A stretch of 64,000 nucleotides of DNA from positions 1 through 64,000 of the forward strand of contig NZ_BFCB01000002.1 in the NCBI RefSeq assembly GCF_003569045.1, given 5' to 3'. The notes beneath the pieces were generated by a model. The model did no database searches, was not told the origin of the DNA, and saw only the letters and a program-made list of their open reading frames with translations. The position numbers were made by a program, and so were the translations under genes. This DNA comes from Aggregatilinea lenta. GTDB taxonomy: Bacteria; Chloroflexota; Anaerolineae; Aggregatilineales; Aggregatilineaceae. How positions within the stretch are numbered: position 1 is the first letter of the stretch; each line of letters opens with the position of its first letter. Positions 9,793 to 19,486 of this stretch are shown one piece after another.

Positions 9793-12513
9793 ATGCGCGT
9801 GCTCAAATACCTTGCGGCGGCAGCGCTGCTGCTGTCGGTCCTGGTCGCGGCGGTGGGTCCGCTGCAGGCCCAGGGCGAAGACATCGTGTTGCAGCTGGCC
9901 ATACCCGGTTACATGGAAGATATGTTCAACGCCGGGGTGCTAGATCAGTTCGAGAAGGATCACCCCGGCATCCGCGTCGAGCTAGTTTCCAGCGGCGGCC
10001 AGGTGATGACGATCAGCTTCGGCAGCAGCGCCGGACGCGGCGACATCGAGGACGTGCTCGATGCGCGTGAAGCTTACGCGCAGTCGGCGGACGTGCTGGC
10101 AGTCGGCTCAGCGGACCTCACGCCCGAAGTAACCCGTGCGGGCTACTTCCTCGACCTCGCGCCGCTGATCAACAGCGACCCCAACCTGAACAGCGCCGAC
10201 TTCTACACTGCGGTGTGGCAGTCGTTCCAGTGGGACGGCGGCGCGTGGGCGCTGCCTGTCTCAGCGGATCCCATCCTCCTGTTCTATGATCCCGCCGCTT
10301 TCGACGCCGCGGGACTGCCCTATCCGAATACGTGGCAGAGCTTCGAGGATGTTGAGCACGCGATCCGCACCCTGACGCAGCTCAAGCCGGACGGCACGGT
10401 CGAATCGCTCGGCTTTAGGGACGAGCAGGGTGCTCTCAACCTGCTGCTGCGCTCGCTTCTGGACCAGGGCGTGTACGACGAGAGCGTATCGCCGAGCGTG
10501 CCCCGCTTCGATTTGCCCGCGCTGCAAGACGTGCTCACTGGCTGGGCGCAGATGCAGGCCGACGGGCTGTTCAACCCGCCGCGCACGGACGGTGATCTGT
10601 CGCCAACCCTGTTCGACGCGCCGCTGACGCTCTCGCGCAGCGCCTTCGGCTTCGACGTGCCCGACGCAGCACCCAAACTGCCCGCGCTGCTGCCGGGCGG
10701 ATACGCCGGCCTCGACGTCAACGGCTTCGCGGTCAGCAGCGGCACGCAGCACCCCGAAGCGGCCTACGAGCTGGCCAAGTACCTGACCACCAGCGCCCAG
10801 GTGGCGACGAGCTTCATCGGCGGCACACCCGCCCGGCGCGACGTGATGGCCGAGACGGTGAACAACGGTCCGCTGGTAGGCCGCGATGCCGAAGCCTCGC
10901 CGGAGCTGGCCGCACTGATCCCCACCGCGCTCGACCAGGCGTTTCCGGTGGGCGAGACGCGTTTCACCGAGTACCTGCCGCAGGCAATCGACGCGATGGT
11001 CAATGATGGCCTCGATGCCTCCCAGGCGCTGCAGCAGGTCGAGGACACGGCATTGGCGCGTCTGAGCGCCGCCTCGGCGCGCCGCGACGCCGGACCGATC
11101 GCGGTCGCCACGCCCGTCCCCACCGTCGAACTGGCCCCCGGCGAGATCGCGCTCAAGGTCGGCGTTTCGTCGTTCATGTCGCCGCTGCCCAACCAGGATC
11201 GCTGGGACGCGTTCGTGGACGACTTCGTCGCGCGCGACCCAGAGGTCGGCGACGTACAACTTGAATCGGGCCGGGTAGGATCGCTGGCGGACATGGCGCA
11301 GCGATATGACTGCTTCTACGCGTCCGGCAACGTCGTGCCCACCGCCGATCTCAGCCTGTTGCGCAGCCTCGACCCGCTGCTGAGCGCCGATCCAACCTTC
11401 GACCCCGGCGGCATGGTGAACGGCGTCATGCAGCAGGTGCAGCGCGACGGCCAGACCTGGGGACTGCCGGTCACCATCCAGCCGCTGGCGATGCGCTACA
11501 ACTCCGATGTATTCGCTCAGGCGGGCGCGCTCACGCCCGTGGACGGCTGGACGGCGGAGGAGTTCGAGTATGCACTGGAGGTGCTCAAGACGATCACCGG
11601 CGACGCCGAGCCGTTCGTGCCGCGTTCATCGGGCAACACCTACCTGTTGATGCTGATCGCGGCCTACGGCGGGCTGCCGCTGGACTACAGCACGACGCCA
11701 CCCACGATCAACTTCACCGATCCGGCCACCGTCGAGGCCATCCGGCGCGTGCTCGACCTTGCCCGTGACGGCTACATCGACTACTCCGAGTTGGCAAGCA
11801 CGGGTAACGCCGTCACGATCTCGGTGGTCGAGGGCGGTGCAACCCCGCTCTACACCGAGACGCTGCATGGCATCGGCAGCATCGGCGGCCTGGGCGGTGG
11901 TGGTATGGTGGCGATCGCCAGCAGCGCCGGCAGCGGCGACGAGGCCGGAGCGCCCGCGCAGCCCCAGACCGTCGATCCGCTCGTCACGTTCCCGCACGGC
12001 TCGGTCTACACGCCGATGTCCTACGACATCAGCGCGGCCTACATCAGCGCCAACACGGCCTCCGTCGAGGCGTGCTACCGTTTCATCAGCGAGCTGTCAC
12101 GTCGCCCGGACCTGCTCACCGAGATGCCCGCCCGCCACTCGCTCATCAACAGTTCCGACATCGCCAGCATCCAGGGGCAAGAAACCGCCCAGTTCTATCA
12201 GACGATGGAAGCGCTGTTGCAAAGCCCGAACACGGTCCTCTTCCCCACCGGCCTCAGCTTCAATCCTGCCACGGCGGGCGACACCCTGCTCCCCTTCTGG
12301 CTCAACCGCGCCTTTGACCACTACATCATGGAGGACGCCGACCTGGAAACGGAGCTGGTGGCAGCCGAACAGTTCACCAAAGACTTCCAGACCTGCGCCG
12401 CCGCGATCGCACCCTACGATGCGGCCACAGATGACTATGGGCAGTATTTCGAGGCGTTTGCGAACTGCGCCGTACAGGTCGATCCCTCGACCGCGTCGTA
12501 CTTCGGCAGCTGA
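9793..12513 (+). CDS. Double-domain extracellular solute-binding protein (two fused SBP domains)
   Basis: 906 residues, about twice the usual length of family 1 solute-binding proteins. A signal peptide with an AQG cleavage region spans about 1-27. The first binding domain covers about 28-430: WALPVSADPILLFYDPAAFDAAG is the usual hinge region and NGFAVSSGTQHPEAAYELAKYL the late helix. After a Pro-rich linker (near VATPVPTVELAPGE) comes a second binding domain of about 455-900. It repeats the plan, with WGLPVTIQPLAMRYNSDVFAQAGA and TAEEFEYALEVL. The halves are diverged, not a recent duplication. No permease or ATPase is adjacent; the neighbours are a two-component system. It may feed a transporter elsewhere or act as a ligand receptor for the sensor kinase (inference). 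Confidence 0.9.
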   Translation: MRVLKYLAAAALLLSVLVAAVGPLQAQGEDIVLQLAIPGYMEDMFNAGVLDQFEKDHPGIRVELVSSGGQVMTISFGSSAGRGDIEDVLDAREAYAQSADVLAVGSADLTPEVTRAGYFLDLAPLINSDPNLNSADFYTAVWQSFQWDGGAWALPVSADPILLFYDPAAFDAAGLPYPNTWQSFEDVEHAIRTLTQLKPDGTVESLGFRDEQGALNLLLRSLLDQGVYDESVSPSVPRFDLPALQDVLTGWAQMQADGLFNPPRTDGDLSPTLFDAPLTLSRSAFGFDVPDAAPKLPALLPGGYAGLDVNGFAVSSGTQHPEAAYELAKYLTTSAQVATSFIGGTPARRDVMAETVNNGPLVGRDAEASPELAALIPTALDQAFPVGETRFTEYLPQAIDAMVNDGLDASQALQQVEDTALARLSAASARRDAGPIAVATPVPTVELAPGEIALKVGVSSFMSPLPNQDRWDAFVDDFVARDPEVGDVQLESGRVGSLADMAQRYDCFYASGNVVPTADLSLLRSLDPLLSADPTFDPGGMVNGVMQQVQRDGQTWGLPVTIQPLAMRYNSDVFAQAGALTPVDGWTAEEFEYALEVLKTITGDAEPFVPRSSGNTYLLMLIAAYGGLPLDYSTTPPTINFTDPATVEAIRRVLDLARDGYIDYSELASTGNAVTISVVEGGATPLYTETLHGIGSIGGLGGGGMVAIASSAGSGDEAGAPAQPQTVDPLVTFPHGSVYTPMSYDISAAYISANTASVEACYRFISELSRRPDLLTEMPARHSLINSSDIASIQGQETAQFYQTMEALLQSPNTVLFPTGLSFNPATAGDTLLPFWLNRAFDHYIMEDADLETELVAAEQFTKDFQTCAAAIAPYDAATDDYGQYFEAFANCAVQVDPSTASYFGS

Positions 12514-12523
12514 TCCGCGCCTA

Positions 12524-12565
12524 AAACGAACAGGAGCCGTCCCGGTCGGGGGATGGCTCCTGTTC
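12524..12565. terminator. Bidirectional terminator between convergent genes
   Basis: Perfect 11-bp stem GAACAGGAGCC (12528-12538) with GGCTCCTGTTC (12555-12565). On the minus strand it is followed by GTTTTAGG, giving a short U-run after the isomerase gene that ends at 12597. On the plus strand it follows the double binding-protein gene by 14 bases. Confidence 0.72.
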
Positions 12566-12596
12566 TGATTTCCCGCTTCAAAGGATGCCGGGGAGT

Positions 12597-14012
12597 TTAG
12601 CCTTCGTGGCGGTACACGTCCCAGCCAAAATACGTCTCGAACGCCTCGGCCAGTACATCCGCCGAGTGCGACGCGTTCATCGCGGCGTGGTGCTCGAAGC
12701 CGTTGCGGCACACATACTGCATCAGTTTTTGCAGGCCGGGCACTTCGACCACCGCGCGGCTGCCGAACGTGTCCAGCGGATCGTCCACGTACTGCCCGTC
12801 GCCCACGTAGGTGCGGATGCGCCCGTGCGTGTCGTCGGTGGTCAGGCGCGCGTAGCTGAACGGGCCGGACGGCGTGCGCCCGGCGACCGTGCCGTACGTG
12901 TTCTCCGTGCCGAGCGTCGTCGCCAGGATCTCGGCGTTTGCCATCTGCACGTCGCCGAAGAAGCTCTTGGCCCAGTTGCCACAGTGGAACAGCACGCACT
13001 TGTCGGGATCGTCGGCGTAGTTGTTGTTCCAGTCCACCAGCGCGCTTGGCTGGCCGGACGCAAGCTGGAGCGCGTACATCGACACTGTGCCGGTGATGTC
13101 CACCTCGCAGGCACTGGGCATCAGGCCCTCGCTCATCATGCTCATCACCGTGCAGACGTTCACGCCGTAATTCTGCTGAATGGACGTCCAGCACTGGATC
13201 GCGGTGGCGTCCAGGTCGTTGGCGGCCATCCAATCACCGATGACCACGGCCAGCTTGGCCTGCCGTACGACCGAGTCCGACGGGACGCCGCCCGTGGGCA
13301 CGTAAGCGCGGATCGCGTCCAGCCGTTCCTGCACGCGCGCATCGTCACTCGCGAGCTTACCCGCCCAGCCGAACACCTCGGACAGGTCGATCGTCGTGAC
13401 GCTGATGCCAGACGCCTGGAGCAGCTTTTCACTGAAGCGCGTCGTGTTGAAGTTGCCGGGCCGGGCACCGATCGCGCCCAGGCGCGCCTTTCGCAGGCCG
13501 TTGACCACGCGGCAGACCGCGATGAACTTTTCCAGATCGCGGCGGAACGAGTCGCTGGCCGGGTGAATTGTGTGGCGCTCGGTCAGGCTGAAGGGGTAGC
13601 CGTACTGCACGAGGTTGTTGCAGACCGAGATTTTGCCACAATACGCATCACGGCGGCGCTCCACGGTGAACTGGCCGAGGTCATCCGGGTACGCCTGCAC
13701 CAGGATCGGCACGTCCAGACCGGACAGCTTGATTGTGTCCGCCACGCCGCGCTCGTCACCGAAGTTCGGCAGCGTCACCAGCACGCCGTCGATCTCCTCG
13801 CGGTGCTGGCGGAACAGCGCCGCGCATTCCTTGGCGTGCTCCCACGTCTCGACCGCGCCCAGCTTGGTCGCGTTTTCGTCCAGGATCACCGGCTCGATGT
13901 CCATCTCCGCGAACAGGGCGAGGATGTCCTGCCGCCCTTCCGTCACCAGACGATCCGGGAAGAAGTCGCGGTTGCCGACGATCACAGCCAAACACATTTT
14001 GCCGTTCTTCAT
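12597..14012 (-). CDS. L-fucose/L-arabinose isomerase family protein (copy A)
   Basis: 471-residue cytoplasmic aldose-ketose isomerase-like protein (COG2407 type). N-terminal blocks include [13 protein letters not shown] and the [18 protein letters not shown] region. Further on are [51 protein letters not shown] and LFHCGNWAK. The late Glu, Asp and His residues are where metal ligands fall in this fold. A longer frame begins at 14030, but ATG 14012 follows AAAGGA and is preferred. It is the last gene of the operon that holds a kinase and a sugar importer, 75 bases after the kinase. A full-length paralogue of identical length is at 50464-51879. The substrate is unknown; aldopentoses, deoxyhexoses or related aldoses are possible. 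Confidence 0.87.
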   Translation of the reverse strand: MKNGKMCLAVIVGNRDFFPDRLVTEGRQDILALFAEMDIEPVILDENATKLGAVETWEHAKECAALFRQHREEIDGVLVTLPNFGDERGVADTIKLSGLDVPILVQAYPDDLGQFTVERRRDAYCGKISVCNNLVQYGYPFSLTERHTIHPASDSFRRDLEKFIAVCRVVNGLRKARLGAIGARPGNFNTTRFSEKLLQASGISVTTIDLSEVFGWAGKLASDDARVQERLDAIRAYVPTGGVPSDSVVRQAKLAVVIGDWMAANDLDATAIQCWTSIQQNYGVNVCTVMSMMSEGLMPSACEVDITGTVSMYALQLASGQPSALVDWNNNYADDPDKCVLFHCGNWAKSFFGDVQMANAEILATTLGTENTYGTVAGRTPSGPFSYARLTTDDTHGRIRTYVGDGQYVDDPLDTFGSRAVVEVPGLQKLMQYVCRNGFEHHAAMNASHSADVLAEAFETYFGWDVYRHEG

Positions 14013-14087
14013 GCCTGTCAATCCTTTCAAGGAGGGGTTTGAAGTGTCTTTAGCTCACAAATTCCATCTGGAATAAATCAGTGCAAC

Positions 14088-15596
14088 CTAGTGCAGCGCG
14101 TGGCTAATCGCCTTCACCGCCGGGTACACCTGGCGATAGAGCGCGTAGCGATCCGTATACTGCGCGTGGCGATCCGCGTCGGGCGCGACGTGGCGATCCA
14201 GCTTCACGGACGCATCTGCCGCTGCACGCACATCCGCGAAGCAGCCCGCGCCTACCCCGGCCAGCAGTGCCGCACCCCAGCACGCCGCGTCGGTCACGCG
14301 CGGGACGCTGACGGGGATGCCAGTGATATCCGCCTTAAGCTGCACCCACAGCGCCGACCGCGCCCCGCCGCCGATCGCGCGCAGCTCCTCGATGGGCACG
14401 CCGCCGTCACGCAGCAGATCAAGATTGACGCGCAGCTCGTAAGTCAGCCCTTCCAGAAGCGCCTTCGCGACCTCGGTCTTGGTCGTGGCGAAGGTCAGAC
14501 CCAGGATCGCGCCCTTTGAGGCCGTGTCGAAGGTGGGCGTGCCGCTGCCCGCGAAGTGCGGCAGCACCAGCAGCGAGGACGGATCGAACGACGCGTCAGC
14601 CAGGATCAGGTCGTAAGCGTCCGCACCATCGGTGCGCGCCCGGTCGATCTCCTCGTTGCAGAACACATCCCGGAACCAGCGCAGCAGCAGCCCGCCGCTG
14701 TGGTTGAGTGTCATCGCCACGTAGAGGTCGGGCACGACGTGCCTGTAAACCGAGATGTTGCCCTCGTACAGCGCAGCGTTCAAAGTTGGCTCGGCCAGCG
14801 CCACCTCGACTACTTCCGCCGTGCCGGTGGAGACCATCGCCAGCCCGGGCCGCGTCAGGCCGACGCCCAACGCGCCGCAGGCCTGATCGTGCCCGCCCGT
14901 GACGATCAGCGGCGGCGCGGCGAAGCCCAACACCTCTGCCAGCGCGTCCATCATCGGCGCGACAGCCGATCCGGACGGGCGCACCGGGGATAGGCGGGCC
15001 GGATCCAGGCCCAGCGCTTCAAGCACCGACGCGGACCAGTCGCCTGTGCGGATATCCGCGAGCTGCGTGCGGGACGCGAGACAGTGGCTGATGGCGCGCT
15101 GCCCGGTCATTTTTGAGATCAGGAAATCTTCGTAGAGCAGGAAGTGCGCCGCGTCGCGCCAGATCTCCGACTCGTGTTCTTTCAGCCACAGCAGCTTGGG
15201 CAGCGTGTTGATCGTGTGCACCGGCATGCCCGTATGCTCGAACAGCCACTCCGCACCGAACCGCTCGCGCAGCCACGCGTTTTGCGCATCCGTGCGGGTA
15301 TCCATGCCCAGAATCGCCGGACGCAGCGCGCGCCCGTTCGCATCGACCGGGATCACCGCTTCGCCCTGCACGGAGAGACCGATCGCCGCGACGTTCGCCG
15401 TACCCGCCTTGACGAGCACCTCGCGCAGCGACTCCTGAGCCAGCGTCCACACGCCTTCCGCGTCCTGCTCCGCCCACGACGGATGCGGGATCTCCACCCG
15501 GTATTCGCGGCTGGCGCTGGCGATCAGCGTCCCGTCCGCATCGAAGAGGGCCGCTTTGCAGCCGGTCGTACCGATATCAAGCCCGATGAGCAACAC
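14088..15596 (-). CDS. FGGY-family carbohydrate kinase, xylulokinase-like
   Basis: 502-residue cytoplasmic kinase of the FGGY family. The N-terminal phosphate-binding signature is LIGLDIGTTGCKAALFD. The body has the QGEAVIPVD strand, GMDTRTDAQN and LYEDFLISKMTGQ. The second domain carries TGGHDQACGALG, STGTAEVVEVAL and a C-terminal adenosine-binding AIGGGARSALWVQLKADI with ACWGAALLAGVGAG. The spacing fits xylulokinase-like proteins better than glycerol kinases. The start is a GTG 4 bases after the permease stop, so it is translated with the transporter. Together with isomerase copy A it should phosphorylate the ketose made by that enzyme. A ketopentose is the most likely class; the exact sugar is not readable. 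Confidence 0.88.
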   Translation of the reverse strand: MLLIGLDIGTTGCKAALFDADGTLIASASREYRVEIPHPSWAEQDAEGVWTLAQESLREVLVKAGTANVAAIGLSVQGEAVIPVDANGRALRPAILGMDTRTDAQNAWLRERFGAEWLFEHTGMPVHTINTLPKLLWLKEHESEIWRDAAHFLLYEDFLISKMTGQRAISHCLASRTQLADIRTGDWSASVLEALGLDPARLSPVRPSGSAVAPMMDALAEVLGFAAPPLIVTGGHDQACGALGVGLTRPGLAMVSTGTAEVVEVALAEPTLNAALYEGNISVYRHVVPDLYVAMTLNHSGGLLLRWFRDVFCNEEIDRARTDGADAYDLILADASFDPSSLLVLPHFAGSGTPTFDTASKGAILGLTFATTKTEVAKALLEGLTYELRVNLDLLRDGGVPIEELRAIGGGARSALWVQLKADITGIPVSVPRVTDAACWGAALLAGVGAGCFADVRAAADASVKLDRHVAPDADRHAQYTDRYALYRQVYPAVKAISHALH

Positions 15597-15599
15597 GCT

Positions 15600-16652
15600 T
15601 CAGTCTCCCGAACTGCTGACGATCCCGTGCCGTGTCGTCTCTACGCGCGGCGGCTGCGTGACGCGGTCGGTGGGAATACGGATGTAGCGACGACGCAGCC
15701 TGGCGAGACGCATGCCGCGCAGGCTGTCGAAGAAGACCGCCAGGAAGATCACCGTCGCCTGGATCATCGGCTGGAGATAAAGGTTGACGTTAGTGAAGAC
15801 GAGGCCGTTCTGCACCATCTGCACCAGCACCGCGCCGATGACCGCGCCGAACGCGTTGCCGACACCGCCGAACAGGCTCGCGCCGCCCAGCACCGCTGCC
15901 GCGATGGCGTCGAACTCATCACCCTTGCCGAAGGGCGCATCCAGCCGCCCAATCTGGCTGACCAGGATGAAGCCGGACAGCGCCGCGCACAGCCCACTGA
16001 TCACGTACACGCCGCCCATCACGCGGTCGGTCTTGATGCCCGCCTTCCTGGCGGCTTCCACGTCATTGCCCACCGCGTAGACCTGACGGCCAAACGTCGT
16101 GCGGGTCAGCACGATGTGCCCGATGACGACCACCAGCGCGAACGCGACGATCGGCAGCGGAATGCCCAGCACCTCGCTGCGGCCAAAGTCGAGCACTGGC
16201 TGCGGGAAGTCCAGCGACCGGGACTTGGTGATGGCCGTGCCCAGGCCGCGCCCGCCGACCATCGTCGCCAGCGTGGCGATGAACGGGGCGATACGCAGCT
16301 TGACGATGGCGAAGCCGTTGACCGCGCCGAACAGCATACCGACCACCATCGCCAGCAGCAGTGCCGGGAATACGCCGATGCCCTGGTGCCGGATCGCCTG
16401 CCCCGCCACCAGCGGCGCGAGGTACATGATCGAGCCGACTGACAGGTCGATTCCGGCGGTGAGCAGCACAAACGTCATGCCCACCGCAGCCATGCCAATG
16501 AACGAGGCCTGCTTGACAATGTTCTCAATGTTCTGCGGCTGCAAAAACTGCGATGACTGCACGCCAAAGAACAGGAAGATCGCCACAAACAGAATTGGCG
16601 TCGTATTTTGCAGCAGTAAGAGCGTCAGGCGCTCGCGGCTAGAGGCTTTCAT
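15600..16652 (-). CDS. Sugar ABC transporter permease (second permease of this operon)
   Basis: 350-residue RbsC-type inner-membrane subunit. Landmarks are LLTAGIDLSVGSI after the early helices, NGFAIVKLRIAPFIATL mid-protein, the ATPase-contact loop GRQVYAVGNDVEAARKAGI and LGGASLFGGVGNAFGAVIGA near the end. The C-terminus has a basic tail. Its start overlaps the ATPase stop by 14 bases, which implies translational coupling. With 18167-19342 it is the second permease of the same transporter, so the channel is probably a heterodimer. Confidence 0.92.
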   Translation of the reverse strand: MKASSRERLTLLLLQNTTPILFVAIFLFFGVQSSQFLQPQNIENIVKQASFIGMAAVGMTFVLLTAGIDLSVGSIMYLAPLVAGQAIRHQGIGVFPALLLAMVVGMLFGAVNGFAIVKLRIAPFIATLATMVGGRGLGTAITKSRSLDFPQPVLDFGRSEVLGIPLPIVAFALVVVIGHIVLTRTTFGRQVYAVGNDVEAARKAGIKTDRVMGGVYVISGLCAALSGFILVSQIGRLDAPFGKGDEFDAIAAAVLGGASLFGGVGNAFGAVIGAVLVQMVQNGLVFTNVNLYLQPMIQATVIFLAVFFDSLRGMRLARLRRRYIRIPTDRVTQPPRVETTRHGIVSSSGD

Positions 16653-18162
16653 GACCGTTCTCCTCGCGGAAGGCAGACCGTAAGATGTTTTCTTTATTGA
16701 AGTCGCGCCGGGCGAACTCGCCCCGGATCTCGCCCCGGCTCATGACGAGGATGCGGTCGCACATGCCCATCAGCTCCTCCAGCTCGGACGAGATGAACAG
16801 GATGCCCGTGCCCTGCCCGGCCAGGTCGTTGATGATCGAGTAGATCTCATACTTGGCGCCCACGTCGATGCCGCGCGTCGGCTCGTCCATGATGAAAATC
16901 GACGGCTTGGACATCAGCCACTTGGCGATGACGACCTTCTGCTGATTGCCACCGCTCAGACTCTTGGCGGGCTGCTGCTCGATGTCGCCACACTTGATTT
17001 GCAGGGTCGCGGTGACTTTTTGTGCCGCGTCGGTCAGCTCGTCGTGGCGAATGAAGCGCGTGAAGCGCTGCTTGAATTGCGGCAGCGACACCAGCGACAG
17101 GTTATCCGCGATGGGCATTTCCATCAGCAGGCCCTCTTCGCGCCGGTTCTCGGTCACGAAGGCGATCTGGTTCTTGATGCTGCCACTCACGCCGACGCGG
17201 TAGGTGCTGCCCCCGTTCAGGCGCACCTCCCCCGTGCCGAACTCGTCCAGGCCGAACAGCAGCCGCGCCAACTCCGTGCGTCCCGACCCCATCAGGCCGA
17301 AGACGCCCAGTACCTCGCCCTTGCGCAGCGTAAAGTTGATGTCTTCCACGATGCCGGTCTGGCAGACGTCCTCGACCTGCATCAATACGTCATCCGCTGG
17401 CTCGCTCTCGCGGACCGGGTACAACTGCTCGATGCTGCGCCCCACCATCAGCGAAATCATGCGGCTGACGTCGAAGGCCTCTTTCGGCCCCTCGGCCACC
17501 AGCTCGCCGTCGCGCAGCACGGCTACATCGTCTGCGATTTGCAGCACGTCGCCCAGGATATGGGAGATGTAGATCATCGTTTTGCCCGCCGCGCGCAGCC
17601 GGTCGATGATGCCGAACAACTGCTCCGTTTCGCGCGCCGTCAGCGACGTGGTCGGCTCGTCGAAGATAATGATGTTCGCGTCGATGCTCAGCGCCTTCAT
17701 GATCTCGACCAGTTGGCGCTCGCCCGGCGACAGTTTTTCCACCAGCGTGTTCGGCGCCAGTCTGAGGCCCACCGAGTCGAGCAGTTCCTCGGCGCGCTTG
17801 CGAATCGCGCCCCGGTCAATCAGCGGCAGGGGCTTACGGCGCGGCAGCGCGTCGATGAACAGGTTTTCTGCGATGCTCAGGTTGGTGAACAGGTTCAGTT
17901 CCTGATGAATGAACGCAATGCGAGCGTGTGTCGCGTCGGACGCGCTGCGCGGCTGGTATGGCGCGCCGTCGATCAGCATCTCGCCGCTGTCGGGCCGGAT
18001 CACGCCGCCCAGGATATTCATCAGCGTGCTTTTGCCCGCTCCGTTCTGCCCGATGAGGCCCATGATGTGGCCGCGTGGGATCGCCAGCGAAATGTCGCGC
18101 AGGGCATGGACGCCAAAGAACGTCTTGGTGATGCCGTGAAAATCCAGAATATTGTCGGTCAT
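16639..18162 (-). CDS. Sugar ABC transporter ATP-binding protein (double ATPase)
   Basis: 507 residues, two ATPase domains. Domain one: Walker A GQNGAGKST, signature LSPGERQLVEI, Walker B IIIFDEPTTSL. Domain two: degenerate P-loop GLMGSGRTELARLL, signature LSGGNQQK, Walker B IFIMDEPTRGID. The intact first-domain P-loop and altered second one are normal for monosaccharide importers. It lies between two permease genes: 4 bases after permease one and overlapping permease two by 14. It energises the transporter served by the binding protein at 19487-20539. Confidence 0.94.
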   Translation of the reverse strand: MTDNILDFHGITKTFFGVHALRDISLAIPRGHIMGLIGQNGAGKSTLMNILGGVIRPDSGEMLIDGAPYQPRSASDATHARIAFIHQELNLFTNLSIAENLFIDALPRRKPLPLIDRGAIRKRAEELLDSVGLRLAPNTLVEKLSPGERQLVEIMKALSIDANIIIFDEPTTSLTARETEQLFGIIDRLRAAGKTMIYISHILGDVLQIADDVAVLRDGELVAEGPKEAFDVSRMISLMVGRSIEQLYPVRESEPADDVLMQVEDVCQTGIVEDINFTLRKGEVLGVFGLMGSGRTELARLLFGLDEFGTGEVRLNGGSTYRVGVSGSIKNQIAFVTENRREEGLLMEMPIADNLSLVSLPQFKQRFTRFIRHDELTDAAQKVTATLQIKCGDIEQQPAKSLSGGNQQKVVIAKWLMSKPSIFIMDEPTRGIDVGAKYEIYSIINDLAGQGTGILFISSELEELMGMCDRILVMSRGEIRGEFARRDFNKENILRSAFREENGHESL

Positions 18163-18166
18163 CGCG

Positions 18167-19342
18167 CTAAGCCTCCCGTGCCAGCAGCCGGGTCCGCGTC
18201 ACATCGGTCAGCGCGGCCAGCAGAATGATCGCGCCCTTGACCATGTCAATATAGAACGCCGACAGGTTCAACAAGTTGAGCGAGTTAGACAGCAGCACGA
18301 AAAACAACACGCCCATGAACGTCCAATGGATCTTGCCCTTGCCGCCGAACAGGCTTGTGCCGCCAATAACCGCCGCGCCGACCACATCCAGCAGCAGGTT
18401 TTCGCCCAATGTCGGGCGGCCCGCCTCAAGACGCGCCGTGTAGAGGATGCTGGCGACTGCCGCGCAGAACCCGCTGATCATGAAGACCAGGATGATCACG
18501 CGCTTGACCGGCACGCCCGACACCGCCGCTGCTGCACGGTTCGCACCGACGGCGTAGATCTGCCGCCCCAACACGGTGCGCGTCAGCACGATGTGCCCGA
18601 CGAACCCCAGCGCCATCGACAGCAAAGCCGGGTACGTGATGAACGACAGAATATCGCGCCGCGTAATTTTCGACGCCTTTTCGCCCACGTAGAGCGAAAT
18701 CATGTCGCCGTTGCCCATCTTGAGGAAGGTTTCAGGGATGCCCCGGATGTTTTCAGACTGGGTCAGGTAGATGGCGACGGCGCTGAAAAACGTCATCGAC
18801 ACCAGCGTCACCATGAACGCGGGCATGTTGAAGCGCGCCACGGCCAGCCCGTTCAGCAGGCCGATGAACATTCCGATCAGCAGCATCACCATGACGGCGG
18901 CGGCCACCGCGAAGGAACTGCCCGCTAAAATACCGCCCTCTTCGGTGAGCAAATGGCCCCACAGCGGGCTGCGCTCCAACACCGTCGCGCTGGCCGATTC
19001 GACCATCACCACCGCGCCCGCGACGCTCGTCATCGCCATGACGGACGTCTGCGACAGGTCGATGCCGCCGATGAGCAGCACGAAGGTTTGTCCGGTCGCA
19101 ATCGCAAACAGCGGCCATGCGTTCGCCAGCATATTGCTCAGGTTGGCGGGCTGGTACAGCGCCGGTTTGAAAATCGCCAGGATGAGAAAATAAGCGATGC
19201 TGATGTAGAGGATGAAGTATTCAGAGAATAACAGTCGCCTCAACAACTGGTGGGTGCCCTGCCCCGACCCAGGCCGTTTAATGAGGCCGCGCTGGCCGCT
19301 CATCTTCGGTTCCACGCCTGAAAACTTTTCTACCGTTGCCAT
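18167..19342 (-). CDS. Sugar ABC transporter permease (first permease of this operon)
   Basis: 391-residue RbsC-type membrane protein. It is longer than its partner because of an N-terminal extension of about 45 residues and an insert containing TEEGGILAGSSF. Landmarks are LLIGGIDLSQTSVM, NGLAVARFNMPAFMVTLVSM and the coupling loop GRQIYAVGANRAAAAVSGV. The track-length frame opens at 19447, but ATG 19342 follows TAAGGATA and is a better start. It sits downstream of the binding-protein gene after a hairpin (19434-19462). Confidence 0.9.
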   Translation of the reverse strand: MATVEKFSGVEPKMSGQRGLIKRPGSGQGTHQLLRRLLFSEYFILYISIAYFLILAIFKPALYQPANLSNMLANAWPLFAIATGQTFVLLIGGIDLSQTSVMAMTSVAGAVVMVESASATVLERSPLWGHLLTEEGGILAGSSFAVAAAVMVMLLIGMFIGLLNGLAVARFNMPAFMVTLVSMTFFSAVAIYLTQSENIRGIPETFLKMGNGDMISLYVGEKASKITRRDILSFITYPALLSMALGFVGHIVLTRTVLGRQIYAVGANRAAAAVSGVPVKRVIILVFMISGFCAAVASILYTARLEAGRPTLGENLLLDVVGAAVIGGTSLFGGKGKIHWTFMGVLFFVLLSNSLNLLNLSAFYIDMVKGAIILLAALTDVTRTRLLAREA

Positions 19343-19433
19343 GAATGTATCCTTAAGCAAACCAAAATCAAGCCCTGTTCTGCCCTGCGTGTCGCCGGAT
19401 ACCCTGCCGGGATAATCCTCGCGTGCAGGCGGC

Positions 19434-19462
19434 GCCGGAGGGCGCACTGGGCACCCTCCGGC
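19434..19462 (-). promoter_or_regulatory. Intercistronic hairpin after binding-protein gene
   Basis: Perfect 9-bp arms GCCGGAGGG (19434-19442) and CCCTCCGGC (19454-19462) with an 11-base loop, 25 bases after the stop of the binding-protein gene on the minus strand. No T-run follows. Same position and character as the hairpins after the other binding-protein genes in this window; probably an mRNA-stabilising element. Confidence 0.62.
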
Positions 19463-19486
19463 CTCCGTGCGAATAATTCAAGGCTG

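Noticed and set aside
12585-14042. Long plus-strand open frame opposite isomerase copy A
   Set aside because: It mirrors the real minus-strand gene in a GC-rich sequence, is rich in His/Arg/Val/Asp as such shadows are, and has no recognisable domain.
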